The notes beneath the pieces are model-generated. The model saw nothing but the letters and a program-made list of their open reading frames with translations. It did not search any database and was not told where the DNA came from. This document shows, one piece after another, positions 23,255 through 34,198 of a stretch of 64,000 bases of DNA. The stretch comes from Bretschneidera sinensis. Taxonomy: Eukaryota > Streptophyta > Magnoliopsida > Brassicales > Akaniaceae. The position numbers and the translations under genes were made by a program. The stretch's first letter is position 1, and every line of letters begins with the position of its first letter. The stretch covers positions 143,510,828-143,574,827 of the forward strand of contig CM043700.1 of assembly GCA_023935145.1 (NCBI GenBank). Direction: 5' to 3'.

Positions 23255-24510
23255 ATGTACCTTTTTAATCAATATAAACAAGTTAACATAATTTATTACA
23301 ACTATAAAAAAAAATGTGTGTTGTTATAATAATTTAATCATTATAAAACTCAAATATAAATATAAATTTATATTAATAATAATAAACTATAAGTTTGTCA
23401 ACCATATCCAACTGAACATTTAAATGAATTTGAGTTTAAGAAACAAATCTTATGTGATGGCTTAAACATGGTTTGTTTGGTTGGTTTTAAGTCTAAATTA
23501 AATCATAATTTAAATTAAAAATTTAGAGTTAAAAACTTTTAAAGAATCTAAGTTTTTGTTATTTAAATTGTATTTAAATAACTCTCAAATAAAACCATAA
23601 TGTCTTTGATGTTCGATACCTTCGAGGCTATTTCACTAATATTACAATAGAAGTTGGAAACTACCGCGATGAAAACTTTCATCACATGTCTAAGTTAGTT
23701 TGAACTTTTTGCCTTAGTGTTTAATTTTTTTTCTTGATCCTTCCTTCAAAAAAATAAAAATCAAATTTTCACTTTTCACAATTTTACAAACAGAAACCGA
23801 ACCAATAAAACTTTCACTAGTTATCTTTTTTCTTATTAAATTGGAGTCTTTCAAAAAAAGTTTAAAAAAAAAGAAGATCAATTTACTTTAGGCCTTACTT
23901 TGTTTCATAAAATCAAGTTTGAGATTCTGAAATCACAATATTTTAAGTTCGATTTTCAGCCGTGTGAGTTAATTGAATTGTATCATTCATTGATTATATC
24001 TCAAATTTTAAATTATTAATATGATAAAATTATGAGTTTATGTGATTGTACTTTAAACTTATATTATAATCAAATTATAATATCGTTGTGATCGTAAAGC
24101 ATCACTTCATTTAACAAAAAAAAAAACTCAAGTTACAAATGGGTCTAGGGGAGTTGAGCCTCGTGTTCAAGTTTGATTTGATTGAATTTTATCCGATTTC
24201 AAACATAAAACAAATATTTTCAAACATTATTTTTTAAATGGATGAAATGTTATGAAGTTTAAGCTCACATTGATTAATATAAATAAGTTAAAATTAGCTT
24301 ATTACAATTATGCTCAAAAAAATATTTTGTGATGTCATAACTTAAATTAAAGTTTTGCAAATCTCAAATATAAATGTATATCTATAATAATAAATTATAA
24401 GCTTGTGAGTCATATTCAACTAAACATTTTGGTGACTGAGTTTGATTTGTTTATTAGACAAATCTTTTATGCAATGGTTAGAACTTAATTTGTTTACATG
24501 TAAAACTAAA
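23255..24510. repeat. Diverged direct repeat pair, about 240 bp each, about 1.0 kb apart
   Basis: The copies at about 23255-23490 and 24268-24510 share ATCAATATAAACAAGTTA-type blocks, TCAAATATAAAT, AATAATAAA(C/T)TATAAG, a CAACT(G/A)AACATTT block and ACAAATCTT. The upstream parts (near 22970 and 24170) also match through GAATTTTATC and ATTTC. The pair is old, and is probably two insertions of one family or the ends of a larger decayed element. Confidence 0.55.
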
Positions 24511-25160
24511 CTCAAATAAGTCAATTTTGTTGTTTTTGTTTCTTTAAATAAAAGTGAGAATTTTTAAAATTAAATTACCTTTCAATTATATGAAATTTTC
24601 GTTTAACCACCCGTGCTTTTTACTACTCCAAGCAATGATTTTTCCCACAAAGTGATCTTTCGTAACTATTACAATTGCACATATAGAAAATAAAATAAAA
24701 AAATCAAATTGATTTTTTTTTTTTGCTAGATTTGCTCTATTTTTCACTCACTTTCAAGTGCAGTTATAATTGGATTGCTAATTTAAATTGAGCTTTTTGA
24801 AATGGTCCACGTCAAAATCAAATCAAACTCTCAATAAGTATTAATTAATATAATAATTTGTCATCACACAAAAGATCAAAATTCAAACGTCAATCATACT
24901 AAGAATGAGAGGAATACTGACTTAATCACTTATCACTGCACAAAAGATCAAAGTTAAAACCTCATTTATACAAACAATGAGAAGGATAAAATGATAACTG
25001 ATAAAGAATGGGAAGTGACTACCGTATATTGTGTAGCTAATAAATGAGTAACCTTTAAACCCCCAAAAAAATTGAGCCTTCAAACTGAACCAATGGCCAA
25101 TCTCTAATCTCAGCTCAATTAGAGTAAGTTTTTGTCTAAAATAAGTCGATAAAATATATA

Positions 25161-25257
25161 TGACACAATAATCTATTTTATCATTTGATGGCATAAGAAG
25201 AGAAAGAAAAAAGGATATTTTATTTTTCATCAAATGATGAGATAAGCTCTTGTGTCA
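25161..25257. mobile_element. 97-bp foldback (MITE-like) element
   Basis: The left arm 25161-25190 begins TGACACAA and ends ATCATTTGATG. The complement of the right arm 25228-25257 begins and ends the same way. The 8 outer and 11 inner bases match exactly, with substitutions between. The loop is about 37 bases and A-rich. There is no coding capacity. Confidence 0.55.
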
Positions 25258-25307
25258 TGACCTAAGCATGATAATAATTTATCTTCAATTAGGCATATAT
25301 TGTGTAG

Positions 25308-26282
25308 GGGTGAGCATGAGTCGGTTTGGGTCAGTTGGCCTAAAAAATCAACCCAAAACGATTATACTGGATTGAAAAAATCTCAACCCAATCCAATCCG
25401 TGAATCTGTCTAAGCCCAACCCATTCAAATCGGTTTGGGTATCCTGTTTAATATTTTTTTTTCACTTAAAAATTAATTCAAACATATTATGTAAAAAAAA
25501 TATTTTACTACAATTATTCATCATTCACTATATCCAAAATCAAATCCATTCAAAAATTTATTAAATCATACAAACCATTATTTACAAATTAAGTACATTA
25601 AATCACTTTACACGAAGTTTAAGTAATATTGATTTAATACAAACTATATAAAAGTAAATAAAAACTAGATTCTAAATGTATTTTATTCATAAAATTCTTC
25701 AAAACTTCAACAGTGATATGGATTTTGTCCTAAAATTTCCATAACCAAGTTTCATCATATAAAAAACTTATAGTGAATGAACAAACAACAAGTAAATCAA
25801 TTCAACAAAATTTTGGAAGCATATCAAAAGTACAAAAGAAATCATTTCAATAGAATAATGAATTTTTCAACTAAAAAGTATTAAAAGGAAACATACTCCT
25901 CACCTATTTAAATTCTAACTGGTATTTTTTATGATGGAAACTGTCAATTTTGTTGGAAAGTTTCTAAGAAGAAAAAAGAAAAGAAATGTGAATATATATA
26001 CACACACATATAAATATATACGCGAAATGTACGTTGCAATTCAAACTAACTTGTTAAAACATGAATACAATCCATCAATTCTTACAGTAAATATATTTTA
26101 AATATATAAAATATAATTATATAATGATAGGGTTATTGGTTTGGTTCGGTTTGAAATTTTTTAATCCGTGACCCAACCCAATCCATCGAGTTAAAAAAAT
26201 TCTCTAGCCAACTTTTAAAACTTTCAACTTAACCCAACTCATCTCATTACACCGATTTGGGTCGAATCTGTGGGTCCACATA
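25308..26282. mobile_element. hAT-type non-autonomous repeat, copy 1
   Basis: It starts TAGGGGTGAGCATGAGTCGG, followed by TTTGGGTC and many CCCAACC/CGGTTTGGG blocks. It ends with a similar TTTGGGTCGAATCTGTGGGT region near 26250-26275. The AT-rich centre has no ORF. A second copy of the left part lies at 57066-57240. The GGGGTGAGCA opening and GGTTTGGGT-rich ends are common in plant hAT-type MITE families, but the right terminus is worn, so the class is an inference. Confidence 0.5.
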
Positions 26283-26850
26283 TAGGGATGGCAAAATAAT
26301 TCGTATTTGGTGAAACTTCAGAATTCTTCGACCTATTGGGGACAAGCATAAAGGGAATTTTATCCCATTAAGGACAAGGACTAAGATTTTTAAAAACTTT
26401 TGGTCTGAACGGGGACGAAGACGAAACTAGCAATCTTCTCACCACAAAATCTTCGTCCCCGTCCCCTATTATATTAAGTTTTTATGTTTTATATAAATAT
26501 ATTAGATAAACTTGCTAATTACCCAACTAAACCTTTAAATTTTTATTTTCTTATTTTTATATGAGAAATGACATGTACTTGAATTTGTGGAGTGTATAAA
26601 TAATATAGTGTTTATACTCGTATTGAACATTTTTAAAAAAAAAGAACTGAGATAACATAGAATCTTTGATTTTTTAATAAATAATTTTTATTTTTTTATA
26701 AATGAAGACGAAAATAAAAATTGAAATATTCAAAAAAAATTCGACAGAGATGACAACAAATGACAAAATTATATCTCTGACATTATGGGAATAAATACAA
26801 AATATATTTTTATAAACCGAGATGAAAACAAAAACTATACTTTTCACTTC
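26283..26850. repeat. GGGATGGCAA-type repeat fragment
   Basis: Starting TAGGGATGGCAAAA, it carries GGGGACGAAGACGA and, about 50 bases on, the near-complement TCTTCGTCCCCGTCCCC. A later AT-rich part runs up to TTGTTATCCC. This opening and the GGGGACG blocks recall another dispersed plant repeat class. No intact ends were found. Confidence 0.35.
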
Positions 26851-27237
26851 AAATCCGTCAGGTTGTTATCCCAATCCACATGTTCCCCCCGCTCATCCTT
26901 ACTATTGCGCAATATTTACATTTACCAAAAGCTTATGCGTCAAAGTGCAATTTGATTCTGCACTGCAGGCGTGGCACGATAAGAGCGTTCACAACACGAT
27001 ACTGCTAATAGACTAACTGGAGAGAAGCCCAAGGAGGAGGGAGATATTTGCGGGGGCGGACGTAGACATGAGTAGAACTCATGGCGCGAGTCTCCCAGCG
27101 TACTCCGTCACGCAACTCTCACACGCTTCCTTCTCTTTACATACACGATACCTCTCTCTCTCTTCTATTATAAGGTTTTTCATTTTATTCTGTTAAATTC
27201 AATTCAATTCCCACTCAATAACATCTCTCTCTTCATG

Positions 27238-27855
27238 GTAAGTCCCCGAATTTTCATTTCTTCGTGTTATTTAATTCAAATTATTAGCTATTTAATTATT
27301 TTTGTACATTTTTTTTTGGTGCATTCGCATTGTTTGGGAGCCGAGAAAAGCTATATCCTGGACTTTAACCAAATCAATTTCATAACATATTGGCTTTACT
27401 TTAGTTTAACTTCTCTTTTCTCTTTAAAAACAGCTATCAATTATTCTCTTCAAATTTATGGAAAACGATACGAAGCGCAAGCTTGATATTTCATTTTGGA
27501 AAATGAGAAAAGAGAGAAAAAAACGTTTGAGTAAAGGCCTATTTGATTGCTGATCATTTTGAGGTGGAATCTTGTTAAAGGTCGGACAGAATTGGCTATT
27601 CGATGCAATCAAATAATGCCTAACGTTCTATTTAAATGGCGGGAGAACAGAGGAGAGGAAATGGAATATAAATACTAATCTCTCGCATTTGCTTTTGTTT
27701 ACTTCATGATCGAGTCAGAATTGCTAATCTAAACTATGGAGAACTAAGCAATTTAGAATATAGGATTTGATTTATTTATTTTTCCCATTTACTGGCATTG
27801 TTGAGGAGCCTTATGGAGCTAAATTTAAAGGACTGTTTTGTTTTGTTTTGTATAG
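27238..27855 (+). other. Predicted 5' UTR intron of PAP14
   Basis: A strong donor, CATG|GTAAGT, lies 60-70 bases downstream of a TATA-like TTATAAGG (about 27168-27175). A T-rich acceptor ending TATAG lies at 27855, 18 bases before the start codon. Removing this interval would leave a short CT-rich leader. It is inferred from splice signals only. Confidence 0.5.
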
Positions 27856-27873
27856 AGTGTAGAGCTTTGATCA

Positions 27874-30800
27874 ATGGGGATATGTGACATCGGTTTGAGT
27901 CCAACTTTGGAGAGAGTTGAAGTGTGCTATTTTGGTGGTAATTTGTCGACAGGACTGATTGGACCTAATTTCACCCGTTTTAATGGGAAGTTTTCCTATT
28001 CAACTCAAAGACAGTGTAGGAGGATACAGTGCTCGTCATCGAGAAAAGCTCTCTCTCCAGTAGAATCAGTAGAGAATGCTCATAAAGGTTTATCCGTTTC
28101 TTTGGAAGAAGAATCAGCACATGTTATAAGGTTCAAGATGCCTGATTTTAAGATTCTTGATCGTGTTAGTGTTGGCCTTGGGGGGCGGGTACGGTGAAAT
28201 GATTTATTTGTGTCTTTTTTTATTGTTTTATTTATTTCATAATGAAGTGTGATGATGGGTGTTCTTGGTGATGTTTAAATTTATTGTTGTTTAACTCAAT
28301 TGGGTCTTGCTGCAGGCAGATGAGGTAGTTATTGAAGCCATAGTCAAGGATCCAGATAGGTTAGTTTTTGTTTGATTATATATTGACATGTTACAAGGGA
28401 AAATGATATGAGCTTGAGGCTTGAGCTTAATATATGGTGTTATGATGTTGCAGCCCATTGTATAACACAAGAGTTGTGCTTCGCCAACTTACTAGTTCTC
28501 AAGCTCAGCGTAGAGGGAGACGAGCATTAGAGGTTCGTGGAGTCTCAATCTAATGTTGAACTTTATATTTGTTGTTGAAATTTCTATATTGCTCTAAAGT
28601 CCTTGTTGTTGGATATCGGAATGTTTCATAGGTTTTGAAGAAGCTAGTTCGTCGTAGACTAATGTACCATTCTTATTCAATGCAAGTTCATGGTTACGTC
28701 TCTTCACATACAAGCAATGGTCATGCCTCATTTACCCTGGTCCATGGGGTATGTTCTTCCCTATCTCAGATAGATTCTCTTAGTTGCACTCACCTCCCCA
28801 TCCATGTTGCATAAGATATCATGAATCGCCTTCCCAAGAGCTATTCATGTTGAACCTAGCCTTGATTTGATTATAAATATATCCCATATTTACTTAAGAT
28901 TTGTTAACTTACCGTGTGCTTGTTGCATTAATAGAGTCTCCTTCCAGGGGAGATTTGGCCAGTTGCTGGACAAGCCCTTTCCTTTGCATGTTTTAGATAT
29001 AGGGTCTTTTGCTAGTCTTTTCTTTCCTAAGTTTGTAGTCACGAGTCATTAACATACTCTGACTACTTTTGTTTGAGAATTTAGCAAAAAGAATATATTT
29101 GTTTATTTATTTATTTTTAATTTTGACAGTATCACGGTAGTTTTTCTTTAAGACACTGGCTTCAACAATCAGATTGGCTTCCGACCTTAGAAGCTACTCT
29201 TGCACTGGATGAGGAATCTGTTAAAAGGATTGGAGATGACACAATTGGAGGGCCTGCTGTTTCTCGGCAATTAAGGTTGACTCGAATATTGATGAGGGAT
29301 CTCTTGATTGGAGTATGTTCTGTTTCTTGGTCACAAATATTTAGTTTTTATTTTTATTTTTATATTTAGGTGTAGTAGAGTTAAAGTTACTTTTGTTGTT
29401 TATCTACTTCAGGTCAATTACTTGCACAGCAATGGACTTGCCCACACCGAATTGAGGTTGGAGAATGTTCATATAAGCCCAGTTGACAGACATATTAAAG
29501 TTAGTGCCCAATTTTCGTCTATGATATTACAATTGTGAGTTTACTTCTGTTATTGCCTTCAGGTGATTTTATTGAACAGATAAGTATGTACAGTGTCTTC
29601 AGAAGAGGGCTTTTTTAGATGGTCTTGTTTTTTACTAGGAAGTACTACATTATTTTGCTGAGCTGATGGAGATAATAGCATGGTTCCTATGAATTGTGGT
29701 TTATGTGTTACTTTGCATTCACAAGTAACTTGACAGGGGTACTGTAATAATAGCACATATTTCCAACAACTTCAATAATATGTGGTAATGGTTGTATAGG
29801 CCTTCACTAAATCACTGCCCTACAAAGGGGTTGACTCACTTGACTGTGATCGCAGTGAAAAGTGCTGGTAGATAATGATGGGCTGTTATAGGAGATAATG
29901 CAAGATGAATTAGCAGAAATAAATGGGATTCTGCTCCTTGCCATGATATTAATATTCCATTTTCATTCTTCTTTTTACACTAATTATACCTGTATAGGTT
30001 CTAACTTCACCTTATTAGGTAGGAACACTGGGAAACGCGTCTGACTTTTATAAGGATGGTTCAAATGGTAGCACATTGGACAGCAACATGGACAGGCGAC
30101 AAATGATGATTGCATTTGACATGAGGTATGGTGCAAGGAAATTGAACTAAGATCTTATGTGTTTCATTGATTAACATTTCCTAAAGATCTTCTTGAAGCT
30201 TATTCTGTTTGTTACGCATGGCTAAGATGTGTTGGATTTATGATGGCAAAAATGGTGTTGCAAGAACTTATGGATCCTGCAATCTTCGCAAAGTTCAAAG
30301 CCTTCCTCACGAAGGTATGACATGCTAATTTTTTAATCCATATTGAGCATTTTAACCATAAAATCCATAAGCTACCCAAATTTGAAAAGATGTTTTACAT
30401 ACATGAAGCTAGCTGAAAGTGAAAATATGTTTGTTTAGTGATGTAATGTAATTCTGCTAGATGTATAAAGCTATGGAATGAGTTGACATATGAATGCCTA
30501 AGTTTGCAAGATACATTGCATTGCATGGATACCATAATTTATATATGTACGTACATCCTAACTTAGCAGTCATGCTGTATGCCTAAATTTTCATTTGGAG
30601 CACCATTCGTAACAGCATAACAGAAATTTTGAACTGTGTAGCAATTGATGATAAAATGGGCCTTATGGGATAATTTGAAATTCTTATCAAATGAATATCA
30701 TTTCAGATTAAACAATAGTTTGCCCATTACAGGGAAATGATCCTTCATGCTTACGTGAATTCCTCCTGCAAATCGTCAGTAGAAATTCCCCATCTGGAAA

Positions 30801-32817
30801 TGCTGGATTCCAAGTTAGTGTTTGTGCACTTGAATGCAATTTGGTTTGTGCGTAATTTGGTTTCTCATCTGATCAGTTGGGGGATATTTTAATATATTAT
30901 CTTCGTTGCAGATACTTGATAGAAATTGGGGTGCAGGTTGGAACCTTCTGTCGTTATTGCTTGCTACCAAACCTTCTAAAAGAATCAGGTATGCCCTGGA
31001 TATATTTAGGGATTATTTTTTCTGTTTTAATATCAAACACACAACTACAGAACTCATGTAGTTTTGTGAATACACATTCAGCTGAAAGATAAATTTACAT
31101 AAACTTCACATATGCTGAGAAGTGGGAACTGACTAAGCATAAGCGTGGACCCACAGATGGTTTTATCAGCCATTATTGGATAAGAATCTGGTTTCATGAA
31201 TAGGATGTGAAAATCCAAGCACGCGCACACACAGAGAACACACTTTTCAGAGGTGATAGACTGAGATTTCAAAAATGCATTAGAAAAGTATAAAAGTGAT
31301 ATCATTCATGGCGATCTTATTGGATTTTGATGCAGTTGTTTGGATGCTCTTAGACATCCATTTCTGTGTGGACCAAGATGGCGGGTGGTCCCATCCATGG
31401 ATATCATCCGATGGGGTCTTGGGTCAACTGCAGTGAGGATTACGGAAGAGTACATCTATAGGCAGCCTCAGGTATATGAAATTTTCTATTTCCGTTTCCA
31501 TTTGATTTCTTAATTTTGAAAGTATTAGTCTCTCATCATGTCTTTGTTAACATCAATTGCCTAAGGACATAATATTTTTTGTGTACGGTTCAGATCTTCT
31601 GTTATCTGGTATCTCTCATGCTGTGGATAAGCTAAAATGTGGTTTTATCAGAGTCCTGTTGCATTGAGTTCCTTGTTCTAAACTGTATGTGAATCTTTGT
31701 TTTACCATCAATCTGTTGAGAAGGGTATGATTGTCTATTGTTGGTTTTATTTTGTAGCAATATATTTTGTTCTGTTGAAAAAAAATATGGCAGCATCTGC
31801 TCTCTTCCATGGTAAAGCCTATTAGTTTCCTTAATAATTTACTAGACATTAACCTTCTTACCATGCTTCGATCTTTTTTTCTCTACTCAATCTTTGCTAC
31901 TTTAGGCCATTCAATACCTGGAAGAAACTCATTTATTGTATAAGTTTGACAAATTAGAAGTGAGCTGACCAGCAATATTTTTGTTTTCAGCGTGGTAGGC
32001 TGGCCCACTTCCTTGAATTAATGGAGATGCTGAATCCACATTCAAAGCCAAAGGTAATTTATCATTTACATCCTTCATATCTTTTCCATTATTTATATTA
32101 TGATTTCCAAAGAGGTGAATGGAATGTGATGCTTGTTCTGTTTTTCACAACATGTAGAATTGGTTAGAGCTACTGCCAGGAAGATGGCGTCTATTATACT
32201 GTACTGGGAGACACATAGGGTTGACCCTTCGCCAGCCTCCTGCTCGTGTCCTCATAGGTGATGTACATCTTACCATATTGAGAGCATCAAAGGCAAACAC
32301 CAGCTTTTCTCTCATGTCTGACATTGGCTTCAAAGTCATTATGGGTCAGGATTGGCCTCATGACAAGACCGGAACCACTGGGAAATTGCAAGTTAGTTCT
32401 CTGTTTAGATTAACAGCTGGAAGAAGGCTATATCTCAAGGAAGAAAATAGTACAGGAAGGTTTTCCTTGAGTGGATCAACTACTCAGGATTCTTTAATTC
32501 AGAAACTATCGAGTAGAAAATGGAAGAAAGCAGTTCCCTTTAAGGAGTTTCCTTCAAGCCTTCCTGTGGTTAAGCTTGTTTCAGGTGACTTTGAGGTAAC
32601 GATGAATCTCGGTGACCCGTTAAATCAAAATGTTGATGCCGCGAGAAATGTAGTTCAAGAAGTTCGGACACAAGTCCCACCAGAGATGTTTGATTTATCG
32701 AAGCTTGTCTGTGGAACATATGTGGACTCTAGGATGTTAGTCCTTCGTGGGGTGAATGGTTCAGCCCTCCTTTTTACAAGGTCTTGTGTAGACGAAAGTT
32801 GTACAGATAAAAAGTAA
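27874..32817 (+). CDS. PAP14: PAP14/ORG1: chloroplast pseudokinase-fibrillin fusion protein
   Basis: Thirteen exons: 27874-28188, 28316-28359, 28454-28532, 28632-28748, 29130-29312, 29413-29499, 30019-30125, 30227-30314, 30733-30813, 30912-30988, 31336-31471, 31991-32053, 32158-32817. They join in frame to 678 residues, close to the roughly 680 I recall for Arabidopsis PAP14. The N-terminal 70 or so residues are Ser/Arg/Thr-rich, as in a plastid transit peptide. A protein-kinase fold follows from about 95 (VSVGLGGRADEVV), but the HRD-type loop reads HTELRLENV and the DFG position GTLGN. The catalytic Asp and the metal-binding Asp are both lost, so it is probably a pseudokinase. From about 459 comes a fibrillin/PAP lipocalin-like domain (NWLELLPGRWRLLYCTGRHI). 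Family members coat plastoglobules or thylakoids. The Arabidopsis gene was named OBP3-responsive gene 1. Confidence 0.92.
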
Positions 32818-34198
32818 CAAATGTTACTGAAGTTTGATGATCTTTTTTGTCCTAAGAATTTCTCATTTTATTTAAGAGTGAATATCATCATTCATCAAAC
32901 ATGTCTTTAGGTTTTTTAAGTTGCCAATTTTTTTTAATTCATTTAAGATTTGGTGAATGAACTTGAAAATTCTCTTTGATAGAAGAAAAATAATAAATTC
33001 ATTAACTCATCCAAAATAAAGATGATAAAAAATACAATCGTGCATAGAAGAAAAAGAAAAGAGGGCCATTTTATCTCCTTTTAACTTTATACAAGACAAA
33101 CTCTTTTGTCACATAGAACTCGATAAATTTGATCTTTGGTGTACTTGTGTATTTATTTGTGCTTGTGTTTATGCCTAGGTAGAGTAGCCGGTGCTATGTC
33201 GAGGCACTTGTGGTGTATTTATTTGTGTTTGTCTTTATGCTTATCATGTATAACTACTCTTATTCTGAAATAAAGTTTTAATTCTGTGAAATTTCTCCTC
33301 CTCCTTCGTATTGATGTGTTTACTAAAGTAAATATGCTTTGCTTTTCGTCCTTAAAAACGGAGCATATTTATGAAACAACTTCCATAACCAGTATTAACT
33401 AAGACACCGTTTGGTTTACCTTGGAATGGAAGATAAATTGGATCCATTGATGTGTTTGTAAATTATTTTACTGAAAGAAGAAAGCTACCTTCAATTGCAA
33501 ATCGATATTAGAGGCTACAATTAAATTGCAAGCTTTTGTATTGTTCACCTGTTCTTACACTGTTGAAGGAGTCAGGGAGGGACTATCAGTCATCAATGGG
33601 TATGTTTTAGAACTTGTCCGGATAGGAGTCCGCTAATAAAAGTGAACGTTTTGGCTATCCGTACATTTACCATCATCTCCTAAAATTACTCACTGACTAG
33701 ACCCACCTCTACCAAATTTGAGAGGTAAATGGAGACCCAACACGATGTTATAACTAGTAAAACAAGACATTAATAGGTCAATCGATAATCTCTGGCCTCT
33801 TAAGACAATATTATACAAATTCTTTTTTATTTTAATCTTTTTCATCTAGGAGAAAGCAAATTGCATTAGTTAATCAGCAGGAATTACCTGGAAAAACACA
33901 ATTAAAAAGGGTTATTGTTAAAAATTCCATCAGGAACTTTTAAGCTTTGATACAAAAATGAAAAGTCCTACCCTGCTTACTGATAGGAAAAGAAGTAGGC
34001 TGGTCTTTCACGCCCAGTAAATACAATTCACTTTTTAAAATTTACAAAGAAAACTCTAACACATCAAAATTCAGATGCTTTCTCGTTAAGACAGTCTATC
34101 AATACATTTGATTTGAGTATTCAATGCTGCCCATCTGAACACAGCCGCATAACATTTGAGCTCCTGGATCCTGAGACTTAGTCCACCCCATAAAGTTC
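32818..34198. other. Convergent spacer between PAP14 and SF3a60
   Basis: Contains the two 3' UTRs. A local direct repeat of about 40 bp, containing TGTATTTATTTGTG and TTTATGC, occurs at about 33137-33178 and 33206-33247. Nothing else stands out. Confidence 0.6.
32992..32997 (+). terminator. Candidate poly(A) signal of PAP14
   Basis: AATAAA lies about 175 bases past the stop. A second AATAAA at 33269-33274 could serve a longer 3' UTR. Confidence 0.4.

Larger units (their letters stand above)
21261..27873. other. 6.6-kb divergent spacer between HIZ2 and PAP14
   Basis: Two promoters lie at the ends (HIZ2 at about 21261-21750, PAP14 at about 27000-27237). Between them the DNA is very AT-rich with worn repeats: imperfect tandem AT blocks at 22140-22600, a diverged direct repeat pair (23255-23490 and 24268-24510), a foldback (25161-25257), a hAT-type repeat (25308-26282) and a further repeat fragment (26283-26850). 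I see no intact gene. Confidence 0.65.
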
